From Halorhodospira sp. (GTDB lineage: Bacteria > Pseudomonadota > Gammaproteobacteria > Nitrococcales > Halorhodospiraceae): DNA of 18,677 bases. Position numbers and translations under genes: made by a program. Below, piece after piece: positions 1 to 6,813 of the stretch. The notes under the pieces were generated by a model. The model did not search any database. It worked only from the letters and a program-made list of their open reading frames with translations, and was not told the origin of the DNA. Where the stretch lies: positions 1 to 18,677 of the forward strand of contig SKJZ01000101.1 in assembly GCA_007121755.1 (NCBI GenBank), written 5' to 3'. How positions within the stretch are numbered: the first letter of the stretch is position 1; the number at the start of each line of letters is the position of its first letter.

Positions 1-56
1 CTTGCGACTTGCGACTTCCAACTTGCGACTTCCAACTTATAACTTATAACTTCGGA
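1..56. repeat. Tandem heptanucleotide repeat, 8 units
   Basis: Eight consecutive 7-base units run from the window edge: CTTGCGA, CTTGCGA, CTTCCAA, CTTGCGA, CTTCCAA, CTTATAA, CTTATAA, CTTCGGA. All fit CTT-N3-A; only the three middle bases vary. The array may continue to the left of the window. Its last unit plus the next base supplies the GGAG (54-57) that is the only Shine-Dalgarno-like sequence for dapD. The array also contains TTGCGA (23-28) and TATAAC (45-50) spaced 16 bases apart, which could act as a promoter. The phase and unit sequences are read directly; any regulatory role is inference. Confidence 0.9.
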
Positions 57-67
57 GCGTTAATAAT

Positions 68-886
68 ATGTCCGAGATTCGCACCACCATTGAGGAGGCG
101 TTCGAGCGCCGTGACCAGTTGGCCCCCGCCAACGCGCCGGCGGAGGTTCGGAACGCCGTGGATGAAGCCCTCGCCCGCCTGGACCGAGGGGAGGTCCGGG
201 TGGCCGAGCCCACCAGCGACGGCTGGCAGGTCAACCAGTGGCTGAAGAAGGCGGTGCTGCTCTCCTTCCGCCTCAACGACAACCATTTGATGCGCGGCGG
301 GGTCACTAACTTCTTCGACAAGGTGCCGCTGAAATTCGCCGATTGGGGCGAGCAGGCGCTGCGGGAGTCGGGAGTGCGCGTGGTGCCCCCGGCGACCGCC
401 CGGCGGGGGAGTTACATCGCCCCCGGCGCGGTCCTCATGCCCTCCTATGTGAATATCGGCGCCTATGTCGACGAGGGCACCATGGTCGACACTTGGGCCA
501 CCGTTGGCTCGTGCGCGCAAATCGGCAAGAACGTCCACCTCTCCGGCGGTGTCGGCATCGGCGGTGTCCTCGAGCCGCTGCAGGCCGGCCCGACCATCAT
601 TGAAGACGACTGCTTCATCGGCGCCCGCTCCGAAATCGTGGAAGGTGTCGTCGTCGAACGCGGGGCGGTGATCTCCATGGGGGTCTATATCGGCCAGAGC
701 ACCAAGATCTACGACCGCGAGAGCGGCGAGATCCACCAGGGCCGGGTACCGGCCGGGGCTGTGGTGGTTCCGGGCAACCTGCCGGCCAAGGACGGCACCC
801 ACAGCCTCTACTGCGCGGTCATTATCAAACGCGTGGACGAGAAGACCCGCGCCAAGGTGGGCATTAACGAGTTGTTGCGTCCGTGA
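68..886 (+). CDS. dapD: 2,3,4,5-tetrahydropyridine-2,6-dicarboxylate N-succinyltransferase
   Basis: DapD transfers a succinyl group from succinyl-CoA to tetrahydrodipicolinate, committing it to the succinylase branch of lysine and diaminopimelate synthesis in the cytoplasm. The 272-residue length is close to the family norm. An N-terminal helical part (about residues 1-100) precedes a left-handed beta-helix made of hexapeptide repeats (about 105-230), seen as recurring small/hydrophobic residues in runs such as SYVNIGAYVDEGTMVDTWA and GGVGIGGVLEPL, with the family-typical IIEDDCFIGARSEIVEGV following. The ATG at 68 has GGAG ten bases upstream and gives the usual start MSEIRTTIEEAFE. The stop TGA shares one base with the dapE ATG, so the two genes are almost certainly cotranscribed and coupled. 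The region just upstream is the heptad repeat, which must hold or replace part of the promoter. Confidence 0.97.
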   Translation: MSEIRTTIEEAFERRDQLAPANAPAEVRNAVDEALARLDRGEVRVAEPTSDGWQVNQWLKKAVLLSFRLNDNHLMRGGVTNFFDKVPLKFADWGEQALRESGVRVVPPATARRGSYIAPGAVLMPSYVNIGAYVDEGTMVDTWATVGSCAQIGKNVHLSGGVGIGGVLEPLQAGPTIIEDDCFIGARSEIVEGVVVERGAVISMGVYIGQSTKIYDRESGEIHQGRVPAGAVVVPGNLPAKDGTHSLYCAVIIKRVDEKTRAKVGINELLRP

Positions 887-2037
887 TGGATTCGCCAACT
901 CTGGAATTGGCCCGGGCGCTGGTCCGCCGGCCCTCGATCACCCCCAAGGACGCGGGCTGTCAGACGCTGCTGGCCGAACGGTTGAGCGCGGCCGGGTTCA
1001 CAGTGGAGGAGCTCCCTTTCGGCGAAGTCTCCAACCTGTGGGCCAGACGGGGGACGGCCGCCCCGCTACTCTGCTTTCTCGGACACACCGATGTCGTTCC
1101 CACCGGACCGGAGTCGGCGTGGAGCCATCCGCCGTTTCAACCAGTGGTCGAGGACGGCTACCTATACGGCCGCGGAACGGCGGACATGAAGGGGAGCGTC
1201 GCCGCCTTCACGACCGCGGTGGAGCGTTTTGCAGCCTCTCACCCCGGCCACACCGGCTCGGTGGCGGTACTGATTACCAGCGATGAGGAAGGACCCGGAG
1301 TCGACGGGGTCAGGCGCGTAATGGAGACCCTGGGCGAACGGAACGACTTCATCGACTACTGCCTGGTCGGTGAGCCTTCGAGCCACGACACCCTTGGCGA
1401 CGAGATCAAGGTCGGCCGGCGGGGATCCATCACTGGACGGTTGACTGTCCACGGAGAACAGGGGCACGTGGCCTATCCGGACGCCGCATTCAATCCGATC
1501 CACGCGGCGGCTCCCGCGTTGGCCGAACTGATCGATATCCGGTGGGACGAGGGGGACGAACTCTTTCCGCCCACGACGTTGCAAATCTCGAACATCCACG
1601 CTGGCACCGGGGCGGACAACGTCATCCCCGGTGAAGCCGAGGTGGTATTCAACCTGCGCTACTCGCCCGCCATAACCGCCGCCGGCATTCAAGAACGGGT
1701 CGGCGCGTTGCTCCAACGCCACCGGCTCCCCCACACGCTGGAGTGGCGCCACTCGGGATCCCCGTTCGTCACTCGCGGCGGCGCCTTGGTGGAAGCAATC
1801 AGCGCTGCGGTGGAGCGGCGCACCGGGTCCGCTCCGATCCGCTCCACCGGAGGGGGCACTTCGGACGGCCGTTTCGTCGCACCCACCGGGAGCGAGGTGG
1901 TAGAACTCGGCCCGGTGGGTGCGACCATCCATAAGGTCAACGAGCGCGTGGCGGCAGCCGACCTGGACGCCCTGTCGGAGATCTACGAGGACATTCTAAG
2001 GCGGTTACTGGTGGACCGGTCCGCCGGAAGTTACTAA
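886..2037 (+). CDS. dapE: Succinyl-diaminopimelate desuccinylase
   Basis: DapE removes the succinyl group from N-succinyl-LL-diaminopimelate, a later step of the pathway that DapD enters. It is a di-zinc M20-family amidohydrolase of about 383 residues (E. coli 375). Visible metal and catalytic motifs, in order: the zinc-binding His and Asp in LGHTDVVPTGP, the bridging Asp in GRGTADMKGS, the catalytic Glu pair in TSDEEGPGVDG, the Glu in CLVGEPS, and the C-terminal zinc His in GATIHKVNERV. The dimerisation lid lies between roughly residues 180 and 290. The ATG at 886 overlaps the dapD stop as TGATG; a GTG one codon earlier (883) is also possible, and neither has a clear ribosome-binding site, as expected for translational coupling. 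The stop TAA overlaps the stop of the convergent GGDEF-EAL gene. Confidence 0.96.
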   Translation: MDSPTLELARALVRRPSITPKDAGCQTLLAERLSAAGFTVEELPFGEVSNLWARRGTAAPLLCFLGHTDVVPTGPESAWSHPPFQPVVEDGYLYGRGTADMKGSVAAFTTAVERFAASHPGHTGSVAVLITSDEEGPGVDGVRRVMETLGERNDFIDYCLVGEPSSHDTLGDEIKVGRRGSITGRLTVHGEQGHVAYPDAAFNPIHAAAPALAELIDIRWDEGDELFPPTTLQISNIHAGTGADNVIPGEAEVVFNLRYSPAITAAGIQERVGALLQRHRLPHTLEWRHSGSPFVTRGGALVEAISAAVERRTGSAPIRSTGGGTSDGRFVAPTGSEVVELGPVGATIHKVNERVAAADLDALSEIYEDILRRLLVDRSAGSY

Positions 2038-4112
2038 CCGCTCATGGCCTGGGAGAGTCCGGGCAGATTCCGGGAGAACTCCGGTAGGGTCTGGGGCTTC
2101 CCCCAGAAGAAGCCCTGCCCCCGATCACAGCCCTCCCGGTGGAGGAAGGGCGGCTGCACCTCAGTCTCCACACCTTCGGCAATGACCTTCAGGTTCAATG
2201 CCCGGGCCATCGCAATCATGGCGCGCACGATGGTGACCGAGTCGGCGTCGTGCGGCAGGTTCCGAACGAAGCTCTTGTCGATCTTGATCTGGTCGACCGG
2301 CAATTCCCGGAAGTGCCGCGCCGACGAGCAGCTTGTGCCGTAGTGGTCGACGGCCACGCTCACCCCCAATTCGCGAAGTGGGTGCAACCGGCGGCGGACC
2401 TGATACCAATCACCGAGCAACTGCTCTGTGACCTCCAACTCCAACCGATCTCCGGGCAGTCCCGTCTCATCCAGCACCGCCCGCACGGAATCGACCAACT
2501 GCCCGCACTCGATCTGAGAAGACCCCAGATTGATGGCCACGCGGCCGAAATCGATGCCGTCATCCAGCCACATCCGGGCCTGGCGGCAGGCGGCACGCAG
2601 CACCCACTCGCCCAAACGGACGATCTGACCGCTCTCCTCGGCCAACGGGATGAAGCGATTGGGCGGCAACAGCCCGCGCTCCGCGTGATTCCACCGCACC
2701 AACGCCTCGACGCCCGCCAAACGGCCGTCGGCCAACTCAATCTGCGGCTGGTACTGCAACACGAATTGCTCATGCTCGATGGCCCAATGCAGCTCCTGGC
2801 GCAGGCACTCCCGCTCCCGCGCGCGATGGGTCAGATCCTCCGTATAGAACCGGTACATATTGCGGCCTTCCTCCTTGGCCCGATACATGGCGGCATCCGC
2901 CTTGCGCAGGAGTTCCGGGGCGGTATCGCCATCCCGGCTCGAAATACTGATACCGAGACTGGCGGAGATGCGGATAATCCGGCCGGCGATCTCATAAGGC
3001 TCCCCCAGCGCACGCACCACCCGTTCGGCGAGGACGGCCACATCCTCAATACGCTCCAGGTTTTCCACAAGGATCGTAAACTCGTCACCGCCTATGCGGC
3101 CAACCGTATCCTCAACGCGGACCAGTTGATTCAGCCGCTCGGCAACGGACTGCAACAGCGCATCCCCCCAGTGGTGGCCCAGAGAGTCGTTGACCCGCTT
3201 GAAGCCGTCCAAATCGAGGAAGACGACACCGACGGGGCGTCGCTGCCGCTTCCCGGAAGAGAGCGCCTTGTTCAGTAACTCCTCGAACTGCCTCCGATTC
3301 GGCAACTCGGTAAGCGAATCGTGGTGCGCTTCATGAATCAACTTTCGCTCCGCCTCCTTGACCCGTGAGATATCCCGCACGACCGCCTGCACGATCTGCT
3401 CGCCATCGATACGCAGACGGCTCAGTACCACATCAGCCGGGAACTCCAATTCGGTATCCTGCCGCCGGCAGGTCCACTCGAACTGCTGGCGTCCCTGCTC
3501 CAGTGTCTCCTGGACCAATTGATTGGCGAGGGTGACGGAGTCGGTACCGTCCAATTGGTCCGGCGCCGACAGATCCCCCAGGCACTTACCGTAGAGTTGA
3601 TCGGGCGACCGGCAGCCGAACAGGCGCAAAGCCGCCCGATTGCACTCAACGATCCGGCGCCGCTCCATTAGCAATACCGCGTCAGGGGTCTCCTCGAACA
3701 GGGCCCGATAGCGAGCCCCCTGGGCATCCTCCCTGTCGCCCCGCAACGACCGGCGTCCGGTGACGTCTTCCATGGTCCCAACGAGGCGCAGCGGCTCTCC
3801 GTCTTCATCGAAAATTGCCGCGGCCATATGGCGGACGCGTTTTTCCTGTCCATTGACCGCCACCAAACGATGCACCATGTCGCACGGCACCCCTTCCAGC
3901 GCGTCGTCAATGGCCCGTTGGAAAGTCTCCCGTTCTTCGGGGTGGACGGTATCTAAAAACAGCTTGGAATCCGGCACGCCAGCCCGCTCGGGCAAGCCGA
4001 GAATATGATAGACCTCATCCGACCAACGCATCCGGTCGACCAGGACGTCCCACTCCCAACTGCCCAACGGAGCGGTCTCGCCTGACACCGGAGGCTGATT
4101 GGCAACTACCAT
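2034..4112 (-). CDS. PAS-PAS-GGDEF-EAL cyclic-di-GMP signalling protein
   Basis: A 692-residue protein with no membrane segment or signal peptide, so probably cytoplasmic. Order: PAS_3-like domain (about 10-120), second PAS (about 132-250), GGDEF (about 255-425) and EAL (about 432-680). The diguanylate cyclase part looks complete: GGDEF at 341-345, with the product-inhibition site RVED (332-335) five residues before it. In the EAL domain, E469 of EAL, N528, the ExTE motif (E560-E563), D589, K610, E646 and Q666 are present. The second Asp of the usual DDFGTG motif is His590 (DHYGTS), a metal-binding position, so phosphodiesterase activity may be lost or reduced. A good ribosome-binding site (AAGGGGTG, 7 bases before the ATG) supports the start. 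It lies 200 bases downstream of the Crp/Fnr gene on the same strand and ends inside the dapE stop codon. Confidence 0.95.
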   Translation of the reverse strand: MVVANQPPVSGETAPLGSWEWDVLVDRMRWSDEVYHILGLPERAGVPDSKLFLDTVHPEERETFQRAIDDALEGVPCDMVHRLVAVNGQEKRVRHMAAAIFDEDGEPLRLVGTMEDVTGRRSLRGDREDAQGARYRALFEETPDAVLLMERRRIVECNRAALRLFGCRSPDQLYGKCLGDLSAPDQLDGTDSVTLANQLVQETLEQGRQQFEWTCRRQDTELEFPADVVLSRLRIDGEQIVQAVVRDISRVKEAERKLIHEAHHDSLTELPNRRQFEELLNKALSSGKRQRRPVGVVFLDLDGFKRVNDSLGHHWGDALLQSVAERLNQLVRVEDTVGRIGGDEFTILVENLERIEDVAVLAERVVRALGEPYEIAGRIIRISASLGISISSRDGDTAPELLRKADAAMYRAKEEGRNMYRFYTEDLTHRARERECLRQELHWAIEHEQFVLQYQPQIELADGRLAGVEALVRWNHAERGLLPPNRFIPLAEESGQIVRLGEWVLRAACRQARMWLDDGIDFGRVAINLGSSQIECGQLVDSVRAVLDETGLPGDRLELEVTEQLLGDWYQVRRRLHPLRELGVSVAVDHYGTSCSSARHFRELPVDQIKIDKSFVRNLPHDADSVTIVRAMIAMARALNLKVIAEGVETEVQPPFLHREGCDRGQGFFWGKPQTLPEFSRNLPGLSQAMSG

Positions 4113-4239
4113 CGCATATCACCCCTTCCAGCCTAAATTCGGACCCACCCTGCGGCGGTCCGTGCCGGACGGGCTCTCATAACGCGCTGACGAATCACAC
4201 CTCTCACGCTGCTAAGCCCTAGGGTACCGATCGAGAAGA

Positions 4240-4256
4240 GGCGTACTATGTACGCC
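4240..4256. promoter_or_regulatory. Perfect 7-bp inverted repeat upstream of the GGDEF-EAL gene
   Basis: GGCGTAC and GTACGCC flank a TAT spacer. The element sits about 130 bases before the GGDEF-EAL start and about 57 bases after the Crp/Fnr stop. A 3-base loop and the absence of a following T-run on the minus strand argue against a terminator; a protein-binding site is more likely. The binding protein is unknown. Confidence 0.4.
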
Positions 4257-4267
4257 ACCCAACACAA

Positions 4268-4293
4268 ACCGAAAAAATAGTGCCTACCGGCAG
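4268..4293 (-). terminator. Weak candidate terminator after the Crp/Fnr gene
   Basis: Reading the minus strand past the Crp/Fnr stop, TGCC-GGTA-GGCA forms a short 4-bp stem, followed after a few bases by a run of six Ts. The T-run is clear but the stem is short, so termination may be weak or this may be chance, and read-through into the GGDEF-EAL gene is possible. Confidence 0.25.
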
Positions 4294-4312
4294 ATACGGC
4301 GAGAAAAAGTGC

Positions 4313-5029
4313 TTAACAATAAGCCCCGAGAAGGCGATCGTACTCCTGCCGCACGACCCGATAACACTCACACGCCCGCTCTTCCATTCCGTCGCGATCG
4401 AGCAGTGTGATATGCCCGCGGCTGTACTTAATCAAACCTGCCTCCTGGAGCTTGCGCGCGGCGCAAGTGACACCCTCCCGCCGCACGCCAAGCATGTTGG
4501 CGATCAACTCCTGAGTCATCACCAAATGGTCGGAACCCATGCGGTCGAAACTCAGAAGCAGCCAGCGGCAGAGCTGCTTGTCCACCGTGTGATGGCGGTT
4601 ACAGACCACGGTCTGACCCATTTGCACCATTAACGCCTGCGTGTACCGGAGCAGCAGCCGCTGCAGGGCGCCTCCCCGGGCAAACTCTTCCTTGACTACA
4701 CGGGCCGGCAACCGAATCGCGGTTAACTCGCCCTGGACCACGCCCCTGTTGGGACTCCGTTCCCCTCCCATGAAGAGGACAACACTTTCCACCCCTTCGT
4801 TCCCTATGACCGATATTTCACCGCACGACCCATCCTCCATAAGGTTGAGCAGCGAAATAATCCCAGACAGTGGAAAGTAGACATATTTCAGAGGGGCATT
4901 CGGTTCATGAATTACCGACCCGAGAGGTAATTCCACACGCTCAAAGCGGGAACGAATTCTCGCCAATTCCTCGTCGGGGAGCGCGGCTAGGATTCCGTTA
5001 GCCTTGTGTCTACGATCGGCTATGTGCAT
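4313..5029 (-). CDS. Crp/Fnr-family transcriptional regulator
   Basis: A 238-residue regulator with an N-terminal cNMP-binding-type beta roll (about residues 15-115), a long dimerisation helix (about 120-150) and a C-terminal winged helix-turn-helix (about 168-210). The DNA-reading segment is MTQELIANMLGVRREGVTCA. It keeps the Arg-Glu pair of the Crp recognition helix but has Cys where Crp has its second DNA-contacting Arg. The canonical cAMP phosphate-binding cassette is not recognisable in the region ESVVLFMGGERSPNRGVVQ, and no N-terminal Fnr-type cysteine cluster is seen, so the signal sensed is unknown. The start at 5029 is chosen because GGAG lies 7 bases upstream; an in-frame ATG at 5107 would run translation through the perfect palindrome at 5091-5106 and has no ribosome-binding site. 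It is followed on the same strand by the GGDEF-EAL gene. Confidence 0.93.
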   Translation of the reverse strand: MHIADRRHKANGILAALPDEELARIRSRFERVELPLGSVIHEPNAPLKYVYFPLSGIISLLNLMEDGSCGEISVIGNEGVESVVLFMGGERSPNRGVVQGELTAIRLPARVVKEEFARGGALQRLLLRYTQALMVQMGQTVVCNRHHTVDKQLCRWLLLSFDRMGSDHLVMTQELIANMLGVRREGVTCAARKLQEAGLIKYSRGHITLLDRDGMEERACECYRVVRQEYDRLLGAYC

Positions 5030-5090
5030 CGCTTCTCCGGATCGACTTATTGATCTTATTTGCAGAATAGCCACATCGAGTGGATAGATA

Positions 5091-5106
5091 TGTGCGTTAA
5101 CGCACA
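5091..5106. promoter_or_regulatory. Perfect 16-bp Crp-like palindrome
   Basis: TGTGCGTTAACGCACA is a perfect palindrome, and its ends match the Crp half-site layout TGTGx-N6-xCACA. Its centre lies about 70 bases before the Crp/Fnr start codon. Two promoter geometries are possible on the minus strand. A TATTCT at 5069-5064 would place the operator near -41 (activation). The exact TATAAT at 5129-5124 would place it near +18 (repression). The palindrome is read directly; autoregulation is inference. Confidence 0.65.
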
Positions 5107-5128
5107 ATAATTAGACTAGTTTAATTAT
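5107..5128. promoter_or_regulatory. 22-bp AT-rich near-perfect palindrome with a TATAAT -10 box
   Basis: Arms ATAATTA (5107-5113) and TAATTAT (5122-5128) enclose the palindrome ACTAGT (5115-5120). Only one base pair of the 22 fails to match (5114/5121). It abuts the Crp-like palindrome at 5091-5106 with no gap. On the minus strand TATAAT reads at 5129-5124, but no good -35 box precedes it. It could be a second operator or promoter for the Crp/Fnr gene. It is not a convincing terminator for mtgA, because the stem is AT-only. Confidence 0.5.
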
Positions 5129-5150
5129 AGGCTTAACGGATCGACGGGCA

Positions 5151-5963
5151 CTACGATAATTTCTTACAGGGCCCCCACCCCCCGAGCACCGGTTTTTCGA
5201 GGTTCCCTACCGTATCTTGGCCTTCCAGATGATCGGCTCCAAGCGACCGCATCTGGCGCAGAATCCATTGCTGACGCTGGCGCACGTAGGCGGTGGGCGC
5301 ATCGACCCGGAACCGCTTTGGATTGGGCAGGACAGCGGCCAACAACGCCGCTTCGTGGGGAGTGAGGGTGGCGGCGGGCTTGCTGAAGTAGTGCTGAGAC
5401 GCCGCCTCGACCCCGTAGAGGTGGGCATCCCATTCGGCGATATTCAGATAGACTTCGAGGATTCGGTCCTTCGACCAAAACAGCTCGATAAAAACCGTGA
5501 ACCACGCCTCCATCCCTTTGCGGAACAGGCTGCGCCCGTGCCAAAGGTAGAGGTTTTTGGCAACCTGCTGGGAGATCGTGCTCGCCCCTCGTAACCGGCC
5601 ACCGCGCAGAGCCTCGGCCACCGCCTCCCGGACGGCCCCGGTGTCGAACCCACGGTGATACGGAAAGTGCTGATCCTCGGCGGCGACGGCGGCCAATCGC
5701 ATGGCCGGGGCGATCTCCTCCAGCGGCACCCACTGGTGGCGGACCGTCACCCCGTCACGCCGTTCGTGGCCCAGCTCGGCAAATAGATTCTGGAGCATAA
5801 AGGCCGACCCCGCCGGATCGACCCAGCGTAGCGGCACCACCAGCAGCAGCGTCATGACCAGCGCGCCGACCACGCTGTAGAGAAGAACACGGGGCAGCGT
5901 CCGAATCAGCCGGCCAAGCGCGCCGCGCAAGAAACCGCCCACTAGCCGGCGCCGGATGGCCAT
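5151..5963 (-). CDS. mtgA: Monofunctional peptidoglycan glycosyltransferase
   Basis: MtgA polymerises lipid II into glycan strands at the periplasmic face of the inner membrane. The 270-residue protein is slightly longer than E. coli MtgA (242). A basic N-terminus is followed by one membrane segment (about 24-45) and a GT51 catalytic domain. Visible motifs are AEDQHFPYHRGFD, with the catalytic Glu near residue 96, then RGASTISQQVAKN (about 125-137), RKGMEAWFT and RILEVYLNIAEW. The ATG at 5963 lies 13 bases after the dapB stop and has no good ribosome-binding site of its own, so it is probably coupled to dapB. The reading frame stays open upstream of this start but overlaps dapB there and shows no MtgA features. 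It ends the hrcA-grpE-dnaK-dnaJ-dapB run, in a place where carA often follows dapB in relatives. Confidence 0.94.
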   Translation of the reverse strand: MAIRRRLVGGFLRGALGRLIRTLPRVLLYSVVGALVMTLLLVVPLRWVDPAGSAFMLQNLFAELGHERRDGVTVRHQWVPLEEIAPAMRLAAVAAEDQHFPYHRGFDTGAVREAVAEALRGGRLRGASTISQQVAKNLYLWHGRSLFRKGMEAWFTVFIELFWSKDRILEVYLNIAEWDAHLYGVEAASQHYFSKPAATLTPHEAALLAAVLPNPKRFRVDAPTAYVRQRQQWILRQMRSLGADHLEGQDTVGNLEKPVLGGWGPCKKLS

Positions 5964-5976
5964 CGACCGGTCGCGG

Positions 5977-6813
5977 TTACCGCTCCCCCGAAGCGTGCCC
6001 GCCGATCCCCAACACGTCGCGCATGTTGTACAACCCCGGCGCGCGGCCCACGACCCAATGGGCGGCGCGAACGGCTCCGGCGGCGAAGGTGGCACGGCTG
6101 GAGGCGCGGTGGGTAAGCTCCAATCGCTCGCCCTCTCCGGCGAAGAGCACGGTATGCTCGCCGACGATGTCCCCGGCCCGAATGGTCTCGAAGCCGATGG
6201 TCTGACGCGCCCGCGGCCCGGTGTGGCCTTCACGGCCGTAGACGGCGCACGCCGAGAGATCACGCCCGGTCGCGCCAGCCACCGCCTCACCCAAATGCAA
6301 CGCTGTACCGGAGGGCGCATCGACCTTGTGGCGGTGGTGGGCCTCAATGATCTCCACATCGACGGAGTGGCCGAGCACCGCCGCCGCTTGTTCGACCAAT
6401 GCGGTGAGCAATGTCACCCCGGTCGAGTAGTTGGGCGCTTGCACAACCGGCAGGGCCTCGCTCAGATTCTCCACCGCCCGTTGCTCCCGGGGACCGAGAC
6501 CGGTCGTGCCCAACACCAAGGCGCATCCGGCTGCCCGGCAGGCCGCGGCCACGGCTGGCGTGGCCTCCGGCAGCGTGAAATCGATCACCACATCGGCCTC
6601 GGCCACGGCGGTGGCCGGATCGTCGGTGACCGGCAGCCCGACGGCGCCGATACCGGCCAACTCTCCGGCGTCCATGCCGACGACATCGCTGCCGGGGCGG
6701 TCCACGACGGCGCTCAGCACAGCCCCTCCATCGCGATGGATCACATCGACCAGCATCCGCCCCATGCGCCCCGCAGATCCGATGACCGCGATCCTTATCG
6801 CCGTACCTGTCAT
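5977..6813 (-). CDS. dapB: 4-hydroxy-tetrahydrodipicolinate reductase
   Basis: DapB reduces 4-hydroxy-tetrahydrodipicolinate with NAD(P)H, giving the substrate that DapD then succinylates. The 278-residue length is normal. The N-terminal Rossmann fold carries GSAGRMG (12-18). GTTGL and APNYSTGV (in place of the common APNFSVGV) mark the domain junction, and EAHHRHKVDAPSGT (158-170) holds the catalytic His159/His160 and Lys163, at the same numbers as in E. coli. The ATG at 6813 overlaps the dnaJ stop as ATGA, with GGAGGAG 8 bases upstream, inside dnaJ. A GTG at 6822 is possible but sits on the ribosome-binding site. dnaJ-dapB adjacency is common in gammaproteobacteria and places dapB under heat-shock read-through. 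Confidence 0.97.
   Translation of the reverse strand: MTGTAIRIAVIGSAGRMGRMLVDVIHRDGGAVLSAVVDRPGSDVVGMDAGELAGIGAVGLPVTDDPATAVAEADVVIDFTLPEATPAVAAACRAAGCALVLGTTGLGPREQRAVENLSEALPVVQAPNYSTGVTLLTALVEQAAAVLGHSVDVEIIEAHHRHKVDAPSGTALHLGEAVAGATGRDLSACAVYGREGHTGPRARQTIGFETIRAGDIVGEHTVLFAGEGERLELTHRASSRATFAAGAVRAAHWVVGRAPGLYNMRDVLGIGGHASGER

Noticed and set aside
9..245. Small open frame starting in the heptad repeat
   Set aside because: It is out of frame with dapD, which overlaps it, and its start lies in the repeat without a ribosome-binding site.
44..898. Open frame antisense to dapD
   Set aside because: dapD on the other strand has clear hexapeptide-repeat motifs; the antisense frame resembles nothing and starts within dapE.
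2139..3278. Plus-strand open frame opposite the EAL domain
   Set aside because: It is the complement of a well-conserved GGDEF-EAL protein and has biased low-complexity composition.
4217..4228. Adjacent short palindromes CCCTAGGG and GGTACC
   Set aside because: Short enough to be chance in this composition and not linked to a promoter box.
5964..6359. Extended N-terminus of the mtgA frame reaching into dapB
   Set aside because: The extra 132 residues overlap dapB in another frame, are Arg/Pro/Ser-rich and lack MtgA features; the ATG at 5963 leads directly into a normal MtgA N-terminus.
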